NCBI GenBank assembly: GCA_964655775.1
Contig: CAZZNQ010000128.1
Span: 1 to 7,301, forward strand
DNA from: CAZZNQ01 sp964655775
GTDB lineage: Bacteria; Planctomycetota; Brocadiia; SM23-32
Reading direction: 5' to 3'
DNA: 7,301 nt
Positions 1 to 5,151 of the stretch are shown one piece after another. Each line of letters begins with the position of its first letter. Position 1 is the first letter of the stretch. The notes beneath the pieces are model-generated. The model saw only the letters and a program-made list of their open reading frames with translations, was not told where the DNA came from and searched no databases. Made by a program: the position numbers and the translations under genes.

Positions 1-753
1 CTTGTACACGCACTCGAAGGCAACGCCAGGACCGTTCATCTCGGAAAGGCCGTACGAGTTGTATGCGTTGACGCCGAAGAGATCCTGTATCCGGCGCCGC
101 TGCCCCTCCGAGTGCGGTTCCGCCCCGATCACCAGGAGACGCAGCTTGGTGTCCTTCCGCGGGTCGAGCCCCATCTGCACGAAAACGTCATGAAGGCGGA
201 CCAGATAACTGGGAATGGTATGGATCACCGATGTGCCGAAGTCGCGCATGAGTTTGATCTGGCGCCGCGTGTTGCCGGCCCCGGCCGGTATGGTAAGGGC
301 GCCCAGCTTCTCCGCGCCGTACTGAAACCCCAGCCCGCCGGTAAAGAGCCCGTAGCCGCAGATGTTCTGGAAGACGTCTGTGCTGCGAGCGCCCGCGCAG
401 TAGAGGCAACGGGCCACCAGGTTGGCCCACGAGTCGAGATCGTGCCGACTATGGAAGATGACGGTGGGGTTGCCCGTGGTGCCGCTGGAGCAGTGCAGGC
501 GCACCAGGTCGTTCTGCGGCATGGTCAGGAAGCCGTACGGGTATCCCTCGCGCAGGTCGTCCTTGGTGGTAAACGGAATCCGCCTGAGATCGTCGAGGGA
601 CCGGATCGACTCCGGCGTCACTCCGGCTTCGCTCAGGACGGGGCCGTAATGAGTCGATTTCCGGGCCATAGCCACCGTCGTTCCGAGCCGTTGGACCTGA
701 AGTTTCTCCAACTCCCCTCTCGGCAGCGTCTCCAGTTCAGGCTCCCAGCACAT
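1..753 (-). CDS. paaK: Phenylacetate-CoA ligase (PaaK family), N-terminal part, runs off the window
   Basis: Reading the minus strand from the ATG at 753 gives 251 residues without a stop; the remaining C-terminal part (the family is about 430 residues) lies outside the window. The family is a cytosolic adenylate-forming enzyme that activates phenylacetate or related aryl acids to the CoA thioester using ATP. Seen directly: the ATP-binding loop SSGTTGNPT at residues 89-97, the PaaK-typical GYGLFTGGLGFQYGAEKLG at 133-151, GNTRRQIKLMRDFG at 160-173, and the YGLSEMNGPGV adenylate-binding motif at 234-244. The loop has Asn where many aerobic PaaK proteins have Lys; I recall Asn from a clade found in anaerobes, often beside indolepyruvate ferredoxin oxidoreductase, but that neighbour is not visible here. 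The start is supported by a GGAGAG ribosome-binding site 8 bases upstream. The product family is secure; the exact acid substrate is not. Confidence 0.93.
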   Translation of the reverse strand, partial: MCWEPELETLPRGELEKLQVQRLGTTVAMARKSTHYGPVLSEAGVTPESIRSLDDLRRIPFTTKDDLREGYPYGFLTMPQNDLVRLHCSSGTTGNPTVIFHSRHDLDSWANLVARCLYCAGARSTDVFQNICGYGLFTGGLGFQYGAEKLGALTIPAGAGNTRRQIKLMRDFGTSVIHTIPSYLVRLHDVFVQMGLDPRKDTKLRLLVIGAEPHSEGQRRRIQDLFGVNAYNSYGLSEMNGPGVAFECVYK

Positions 754-834
754 TGAGCACACTCTCCGTATTCCGAACCGATACAGGCCGCTGTCCACGC
801 CCGTCGCGGAGCAGTCGGCGGCGGAAGGCATTGA

Positions 835-863
835 ATGATAGCACCTGCGGTCCGGGAGGGCAA
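835..863 (-). promoter_or_regulatory. Predicted sigma70-type promoter for paaK
   Basis: On the minus strand a -35 box TTGCCC (858-863) is followed after exactly 17 bases by a -10 box TATCAT (835-840), which matches the consensus at five of six positions. Transcription would start near 828, leaving a leader of about 75 bases before the paaK ATG at 753. A 16-bp palindrome (862-877) touches the -35 box, which would suit repressor control. The call rests on consensus matching only. Confidence 0.5.
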
Positions 864-877
864 CGACGCCCGTCGTT
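862..877. promoter_or_regulatory. 16-bp palindrome, candidate operator
   Basis: The sequence is AACGACG-CC-CGTCGTT, two perfect 7-bp arms around a 2-bp centre. It overlaps the last two bases of the predicted paaK -35 box and lies upstream of both predicted transcription starts, so it should act as DNA rather than as an RNA hairpin. A compact dyad at a -35 box is a common form of operator for dimeric helix-turn-helix regulators. No regulator gene is in the window, so the identity of any binding protein is unknown. Confidence 0.4.
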
Positions 878-918
878 CGGCCAGCCGCACCCCTTCGACA
901 TGCCGACCGGCCGAACGA
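873..918. repeat. 10-bp inverted repeat between the divergent promoters
   Basis: The arms TCGTTCGGCC (873-882) and GGCCGAACGA (909-918) are perfect reverse complements separated by 26 bases; their centres are 36 bp apart. The pair sits between the two predicted -35 boxes (858-863 and 925-930), and its left arm overlaps the right half of the 16-bp palindrome. It could be a pair of binding sites for one regulator acting on both promoters, or a chance repeat in GC-rich DNA. Confidence 0.35.
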
Positions 919-924
919 GGATTG

Positions 925-953
925 TTGCGATTTGGTCGGTCTGCCCCTATAAT
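925..953 (+). promoter_or_regulatory. Predicted sigma70-type promoter for tatA-hisD
   Basis: A -35 box TTGCGA (925-930) is followed after exactly 17 bases by a perfect -10 box TATAAT (948-953). A TATAAT hexamer at the right distance in such GC-rich DNA, on the correct strand and about 87 bases before tatA, is unlikely to be accidental. The transcription start would be near 960, giving a leader of roughly 80 bases. It probably serves both tatA and hisD. Confidence 0.65.
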
Positions 954-1039
954 CAGCGGAGTTGGGAGTGGCGTTCGAAACCGCCGTGTCAGCCGTTCGA
1001 CGGGCCCGGTGGGATGTCGAGCTACAAGGAGAGGAAAGC

Positions 1040-1276
1040 ATGCTGGCCTTCATGCCCGGTGGTTGGGAATGGTTTATCATCCTGATCGTCGCTCTTCTCA
1101 TCTTCGGCCCACGGCTGCCCTCCGTCATGCGGTCGCTGGGCAGGAGCGTCACCGAGTTCAAAGAAGGCATGAACGAAGTGACCGACGAACCCGACGCCGG
1201 CAACGGCCCCACAGAGGGACCGGAACAGAAGGCCGCCGAGCCCGACGACCACGAATCCGGCGAGCCGATCGGCTGA
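1040..1276 (+). CDS. tatA: Sec-independent protein translocase subunit TatA/TatE
   Basis: This 78-residue protein has the architecture of TatA, the pore-forming subunit of the twin-arginine pathway that exports folded proteins across the cytoplasmic membrane. A short N-terminal segment leads into one membrane helix (about residues 9-22, WEWFIILIVALLIF), then the FGP hinge (22-24), an amphipathic helix (PRLPSVMRSLGRSVTEFKEG, 24-43) and a hydrophilic acidic tail. The start at 1040 is fixed by AAGGAGAGG at 1026-1034; a longer in-frame reading from 962 would place unrelated residues before the membrane helix and lacks such a site. No tatB or tatC is nearby. hisD follows on the same strand 64 bases downstream, with no convincing terminator between them. 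TatB is less likely given the short length and the FGP motif. Confidence 0.92.
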   Translation: MLAFMPGGWEWFIILIVALLIFGPRLPSVMRSLGRSVTEFKEGMNEVTDEPDAGNGPTEGPEQKAAEPDDHESGEPIG

Positions 1277-1340
1277 TTCGTTTCCTCCTGCCGACGTTGT
1301 TCGGCCGTATCCTGCATAGATACCCTGAAGGCGAACTGCG

Positions 1341-2678
1341 ATGAAAATGCGTATCTGGTTGACCGAGTCCGACGAGTTCGAGGCCAACTTTAGCGCCCTG
1401 CTCGACTGTCTCAGCATCGGTAGCGGGATTGTGGCCGCGGAGGACGCCGGAGGCGAATCCCCCCAGGAGACCGTCAAGCGCATCGTGCGCGACGTTCGCG
1501 CGCGCGGCGACGAAGCCCTGCTGCAGTACACCGAGTCGCTGGACCGATGCAGCATTAGGCCCGAGCAGGTGCGCGTGTCCGATGCGGACATTCAGGCGGC
1601 CGTGGACAGATGCTCGAAGGACTACCTCGCCAGCCTCCACCGGGCCACCGAACGCATCCGCCTATTCCAGGAGTCGATTCTGCTGAGGGACCCCGAGCCG
1701 CTGGTCGGCGCCGGTCGAAGCCTGGGCATCCGCTACACGCCGGTAGAGTCGGTGGGCGTCTACGTGCCCGGCGGCAGCGCCCCACTGGCCTCGTCTCTGC
1801 TCATGGCCGCCGTGCCGGCGCGCGTAGCCGGGGTGGACCGCGTGGTCGTCGCGACCCCGCCCGGACCGGATGGATCCATTTCCGGCGACCGACTGGCCGC
1901 CGCGAACGTAGCGGGCGTGGACGAGGTGTACAGGATGGGCGGTGCGCAGGCCATAGCGGCCCTCGCGTTCGGAACCGAATCCGTCCCCCGCGTGGACTTC
2001 ATCGCGGGGCCGGGGAACATCTACGTGCTCCTGGCCAAAAAGGAGGTCTTCGGCCACGTGGGCATTGAGATGCTGCCCGGGCCGAGCGAGGTGGTCATCA
2101 TCGCCGATGCCACAGCCAGACCCGACTATGTCGCCGCGGACCTGATCTCGCAGTCGGAGCACAACCCGGGCTCCTCGGTTCTCCTGACGGATGCCCCTCC
2201 ACTGGCCGGCGCGGTTTCGGCCTGCATAGAGGAACAGCTTGCCGATCTGCCGCGGGCGGCCGAGGCCCGGTCGTGCCTGGAGAAGTACGGAGCCGTGATT
2301 GTCTGCCAGGCCATGAGCGAGTGCGTGGAGCTGGCCAATCGGCTGGCCCCCGAGCACCTCTCCATCATCGCCAACGATCCCGCCGGCATCGCCGAAGGCG
2401 TTCGCCACGCCGGCGCCGTCTTCCTCGGACCGTGGACGCCGGTGGCCGTCGGCGACTACATTGCGGGCCCCTCTCACGTGCTGCCGACTTCCGCCACGGC
2501 GCGCTTCTCCAGCGGCCTGAGCGCCAACGACTTCCTCAAACGTTCCAGCGTCATGCGATATGACCGCCCGGCTCTCCGCGAGGACGCCGACGACGTCATT
2601 CGGCTGGCGTCGGCCGAGGGTCTGGAAGGCCACGCCCGGTCGGTGTCCATCCGCCGGGAGGGCGAAGAGCGCCCATAG
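1341..2678 (+). CDS. hisD: Histidinol dehydrogenase
   Basis: The 445-residue product is full length for HisD (about 430), the zinc enzyme that catalyses the last two steps of histidine biosynthesis, oxidising L-histidinol to L-histidine with two NAD+. Family motifs appear in order: YVPGGSAPLASSLLMAA (141-157), MGGAQAIAALAFGT (199-212), FIAGPGNIYV (220-229), LPGPSEVVIIAD (245-256), DLISQSEH (267-274), APEHLS (336-341) and GDYIAGPSHVLPT (371-383). The zinc ligands known from the E. coli enzyme (Q259, H262, D360, H419) and the catalytic pair E326-H327 correspond here to Q271, H274, D372, H431, E338 and H339, all with the same offset of 12, so the enzyme should be active. The start is backed by GAAGG nine bases upstream; the Met at residue 3 is an alternative. 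No other his gene is in the window; the operon partner here is tatA. Confidence 0.97.
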   Translation: MKMRIWLTESDEFEANFSALLDCLSIGSGIVAAEDAGGESPQETVKRIVRDVRARGDEALLQYTESLDRCSIRPEQVRVSDADIQAAVDRCSKDYLASLHRATERIRLFQESILLRDPEPLVGAGRSLGIRYTPVESVGVYVPGGSAPLASSLLMAAVPARVAGVDRVVVATPPGPDGSISGDRLAAANVAGVDEVYRMGGAQAIAALAFGTESVPRVDFIAGPGNIYVLLAKKEVFGHVGIEMLPGPSEVVIIADATARPDYVAADLISQSEHNPGSSVLLTDAPPLAGAVSACIEEQLADLPRAAEARSCLEKYGAVIVCQAMSECVELANRLAPEHLSIIANDPAGIAEGVRHAGAVFLGPWTPVAVGDYIAGPSHVLPTSATARFSSGLSANDFLKRSSVMRYDRPALREDADDVIRLASAEGLEGHARSVSIRREGEERP

Positions 2679-2683
2679 TCCTC

Positions 2684-3145
2684 CTACCGTTCCTCGTCTT
2701 CCATCGGCGGGAAACCCGGCGGCGGCTCGTCGTGGATCGGTTGGAAACCGCTCTCCGTGTAGAACTGCGCCTGCCCGGTCTCGATCTTGCGCTGTATCCA
2801 ACTCCGGACCCCACGCCGCACCAATGCCCGCCCCGCAGGGAGCAGTAGGAAGAAGCCCGTCAGGTCGGTGAGAAGGCCCGGCGTGAGCAGCAGTGCGGCC
2901 GCCACCAGCACCAGCGCCCCGTCCAGTATGCTGTCGGCCGGCATTTCGCCTCGGTTCATTTGTTCCTGGATGCGGGCCACCACCCGCAGACCCTCGTGCC
3001 GCGCCAGCACGGCGCCCAGGATCCCGGTCAGAAGCACCAGCCCGATGGTGAAGCCGATGCTGCCCGCCCAGACGGTGATTTTCACCAGCAGGAACAGCTC
3101 GATCAGCGGCACCAGTGTGAGCGCCAGAATCAGTTTGAGCAGCAT
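2684..3145 (-). CDS. fxsA: FxsA family inner-membrane protein
   Basis: The 153-residue product matches FxsA, a cytoplasmic membrane protein known in E. coli for relieving F-plasmid exclusion of phage T7 when overproduced; its normal cellular role is not established. Hydrophobic segments lie at about residues 3-24, 27-46 and 76-104, and the family signature TPGLLTDLTGFFLLLPAGR is at 88-106. The first 50 residues carry the conserved P-x-x-E (13-16) and a helix ending in LARHEGL. The tail is hydrophilic with a proline run (140-147) and an acidic end. I chose the ATG at 3145, not the upstream one at 3196, because homologues begin directly with the first membrane segment and a GGGGAAGAGG stretch precedes it. 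The gene converges with hisD, only five bases separating the stops, so any terminator must lie inside coding sequence. Confidence 0.9.
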   Translation of the reverse strand: MLLKLILALTLVPLIELFLLVKITVWAGSIGFTIGLVLLTGILGAVLARHEGLRVVARIQEQMNRGEMPADSILDGALVLVAAALLLTPGLLTDLTGFFLLLPAGRALVRRGVRSWIQRKIETGQAQFYTESGFQPIHDEPPPGFPPMEDEER

Positions 3146-3171
3146 GCCTCTTCCCCGTCGCGGCCGGATGG

Positions 3172-3201
3172 TTGACAGCCCCCGGGCAGCGTCCATAGAC
3201 T
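3172..3201 (+). promoter_or_regulatory. Predicted sigma70-type promoter for the phosphoesterase-DUF58 pair
   Basis: A perfect -35 box TTGACA (3172-3177) is followed after 18 bases by TAGACT (3196-3201), which keeps the important first two and last positions of the -10 consensus. Transcription would begin near 3208, about 50 bases before the ATG at 3261. A TACAAT hexamer at 3235-3240 is another possible -10 box but has no fitting -35 box. I found no convincing promoter for fxsA on the opposite strand of this 115-bp region. Confidence 0.45.
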
Positions 3202-3260
3202 GGCCGCAAGAAGGCCGTCATGCTTACTACATTCTACAATACGGCGAATCCGAGGCGCCA

Positions 3261-4199
3261 ATGAGCCCGTTCCAGATCGCGGTCTTGACCGCCCTATCCG
3301 TGGGCGGACTCCTCTGCGTCGTGCTGGCCGTCTGGATGATCTTCTTCGAACGCCACCGGTACCGCGTCCGGAACGTCGTGCTCCCGGCCGGTGACCTGGG
3401 CCTTCCGCCGCTGCGCATATTGCAGATAACCGATACGCATTTCCACGGGCGCGATGAGGCGCTCCTTTCCTTCCTGAAGGCGCTCTGCCGCGCGGAGGAT
3501 TTCGATCTCGTCTTTTTTGTGGGCGATATCATCGACGACCCCGACGGGCTCGAGTCCGCCATCGAGGCGGGCGCCATGCTTCGCGGCAGAATCGGCACCT
3601 TCGCCGTGCTCGGCGGGCACGATTACGCCCGGATGGGGGCCTTCAGCGTTGTGCCGCACGTACTGAAGAGACGCTCCCTGGAGGAGATGCCCGTCCGCAA
3701 CCCGGCCGGCGAACTGCAGCGGGGGCTGGAGCGGGTCGGCGTAACGGTGCTGCAGGACGAGAACGTGGTGCTCAATGCGGACGGCGCCCGGTTCGCCGTC
3801 GTCGGGCTGCGGGACGCGTTCCAGTTCGAGCCGGATTACGCCAAGGCATGGGCCGGTCTGCCGCCCGATCTCCCCGTGATCGTCATCGCCCACAGCCCCG
3901 ACGTATTGCAGGAGACGGCCGATCGCGGCGCCCGACTGGCGCTGTTCGGTCACACGCACGGAGGGCAGGTGCGGTTCCCCGTCGTCGGTGCGGTCGTCAC
4001 GCGGTCGTCGCTCCCGCCCAGGCTGGCGGCCGGCACCTTCCGGCATCGGGACACGGTCTTCACGCTGAACAACGGCAGCGGCACTTCGCCCGCCACGCCC
4101 TACCGCCTGCTCTGCCCGCCGGAGGTCAGCGTTGTGGATCTGCGTGCCGACGCCGACCGGGCCGACCTGACGCCCGTGGAGGACGCGAACCTTGGCTGA
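3261..4199 (+). CDS. Membrane-anchored metallophosphoesterase (calcineurin-like, YkuE/YaeI type)
   Basis: This 312-residue protein has one N-terminal membrane helix (about 5-28) followed by a calcineurin-like phosphoesterase domain, the layout of the YkuE/YaeI/LpxG group, whose members hydrolyse phosphoester or pyrophosphate bonds with two metal ions at the membrane. Metal-site motifs in order: D58-x-H60 (ITDTHFHGRD), GDIID (88-92), GGHD (118-121), H211 (AHSPD) and GHTHGGQV (230-237). The second glycine of GGHD replaces the Asn of the usual GNHD, which is normally a metal ligand. The C-terminal NNGSGTSPATPYRLLCPPE resembles the group's usual ending. The start at 3261 has GAGG five bases upstream; the same frame stays open back to 2787, but that part is antisense to fxsA and is not family-like. 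The last 8 bases overlap the next gene, suggesting translational coupling. The substrate is unknown; lipid precursors such as UDP-diacylglucosamine or undecaprenyl diphosphate are guesses from the group. Confidence 0.88.
   Translation: MSPFQIAVLTALSVGGLLCVVLAVWMIFFERHRYRVRNVVLPAGDLGLPPLRILQITDTHFHGRDEALLSFLKALCRAEDFDLVFFVGDIIDDPDGLESAIEAGAMLRGRIGTFAVLGGHDYARMGAFSVVPHVLKRRSLEEMPVRNPAGELQRGLERVGVTVLQDENVVLNADGARFAVVGLRDAFQFEPDYAKAWAGLPPDLPVIVIAHSPDVLQETADRGARLALFGHTHGGQVRFPVVGAVVTRSSLPPRLAAGTFRHRDTVFTLNNGSGTSPATPYRLLCPPEVSVVDLRADADRADLTPVEDANLG
4178..4194 (+). promoter_or_regulatory. Ribosome-binding site and TTG start of the DUF58 gene
   Basis: GGAGG at 4178-4182 lies nine bases before a TTG at 4192-4194. 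No ATG occurs in frame until residue 61, inside the conserved DUF58 core, so TTG is the only start that keeps the N-terminal helix. The site sits within the end of the phosphoesterase gene, so ribosomes ending there could restart. Confidence 0.7.
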
Positions 4200-5085
4200 C
4201 ACGGACCGCGCCGAACTCCGCGAGCTGTGCCGACACGCAAGGCGACTCCGGCTCCAGGTCCTCAGCGCCGTCGACGAGCACGTTGCCGGGCAGTACGCGC
4301 GTGCGGTCCGAGGCGGCGGGCTGGACTTCCACGAGTTCGCACCCTATCAGCCCGGCGATGACGTTCGCCGCATGGATTGGCTGGTCACGGCACGACGGGG
4401 ACGCCCATACGTTCGGCGGTTCAGGCAGGAAGTTTTGCGGCGGTTCATCGTCTGCTTCGACCGCAGCCCGTCCATGAGCGCACCCGACCCGGGCGGCGTG
4501 CCGGTGCGCGGTCTGGCGTGCAGCGTGGCCGCCACTTTGCTGCTCTCGGCTGCCCGCACCGGCGATCGGGCGGGCGCGCTCCTGTTCGGCGAGGACGTCG
4601 AGCACGTCGCCCCGCGCGCCGGCGAGAAACACGCCGTCGCCGTCCTGCGCCGGATGCTCGAACCCCCGCGTCCCGCAGGCAGGACGGACCTCGGGGCCCT
4701 CCTTTGCGCCGCACTTAACCTTCGGGGCGGGTCGATACTTGTCCTGGTCAGCGATTTTCTGACGACGCCGGACATCGATGACTCCGCCGCCGGCCGGCTT
4801 CTCCGCGCGTGCGCGGCAAAACACACGATGCTGGCCGTCGTGCTGGTCCATCACTCCCCCGCTGCCCCCGCCGGCTCAGTGCTGGAAGCCGTCGATCCGG
4901 AATCGGGCCGCACCGCCCTGCTGGATGCCGCGTCCCCCGCTGCCCGCGACGGAGCGCGCCGTCACGCCGAACGGGTTCGCAGTACGCTGACACGCTGCGG
5001 CATCGCATGCGCTGTCGCGAACCCGGACGAGGACGGAGCACGCATCGTCGCCCGCCTCTTCGCGGCACGCACCGCGAGCCGGTAA
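4192..5085 (+). CDS. DUF58 domain protein (von Willebrand A-like)
   Basis: The 297-residue product is a compact soluble DUF58 protein. The signature region is GGGLDFHEFAPYQPGDDVRR followed by MDW (41-63), then the VTARRGRPYVRRFRQE strand (65-80). A von Willebrand A-like fold follows, with a metal-site motif DRSPS (D90, S92, S94), a threonine in GRTDL (T165) and SDF (187-189). DUF58 proteins usually sit beside a MoxR-type AAA+ ATPase and are thought to act with it in assembling or activating membrane or periplasmic complexes. No MoxR gene is in this window; the partner here is the overlapping phosphoesterase gene upstream. The protein lacks the N-terminal membrane helices of the longer DUF58 type and has no signal peptide, so it is probably cytoplasmic. 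Translation starts at TTG. The precise role is unknown. Confidence 0.9.
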   Translation: MADTDRAELRELCRHARRLRLQVLSAVDEHVAGQYARAVRGGGLDFHEFAPYQPGDDVRRMDWLVTARRGRPYVRRFRQEVLRRFIVCFDRSPSMSAPDPGGVPVRGLACSVAATLLLSAARTGDRAGALLFGEDVEHVAPRAGEKHAVAVLRRMLEPPRPAGRTDLGALLCAALNLRGGSILVLVSDFLTTPDIDDSAAGRLLRACAAKHTMLAVVLVHHSPAAPAGSVLEAVDPESGRTALLDAASPAARDGARRHAERVRSTLTRCGIACAVANPDEDGARIVARLFAARTASR

Positions 5086-5101
5086 TCCTAACCGGGGCGT
5101 C

Positions 5102-5117
5102 CCGTCCGCCAGGACGG
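5102..5117. terminator. Weak hairpin between convergent genes
   Basis: CCGTCC-GCCA-GGACGG forms a 6-bp GC-rich stem with a 4-base loop, in the 66-bp gap between the DUF58 stop (5085) and the stop of the minus-strand lipoprotein gene (5152). There is no T-run on either side, so it is not a classical intrinsic terminator, but its position between convergent stops suits a bidirectional transcription end. Confidence 0.3.
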
Positions 5118-5151
5118 CCCAGTCGCGGAATGGCAAGGGGGCGTGGCGCAT

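Noticed and set aside
112..756. 214-residue open frame on the plus strand
   Set aside because: It is antisense to the clear PaaK coding sequence on the minus strand.
1290..1305. GCCGA-N6-TCGGC hairpin between tatA and hisD as a terminator
   Set aside because: The stem is only 5 bp and no T-run follows, so I treat it as chance or at most a weak attenuator.
1662..3221. 519-residue open frame on the minus strand
   Set aside because: It is antisense to hisD and overlaps fxsA in a different frame; its composition is low-complexity Arg/Gly/Ala/His typical of a shadow frame in GC-rich DNA, while hisD on the other strand has all catalytic residues.
3235..3240. TACAAT as the -10 box of the phosphoesterase promoter
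   Set aside because: There is no -35-like hexamer at 16-18 bases upstream, while TTGACA at 3172 pairs better with TAGACT at 3196.
2787..3260. 158-residue N-terminal extension of the phosphoesterase
   Set aside because: The extension is antisense to fxsA, rich in Arg/Ser/Pro without family similarity, and the membrane helix begins right after the ATG at 3261.
3294..4202. 302-residue open frame on the minus strand
   Set aside because: It mirrors the phosphoesterase gene, whose metal-binding motifs are intact on the plus strand; the antisense frame shows no recognisable motif.
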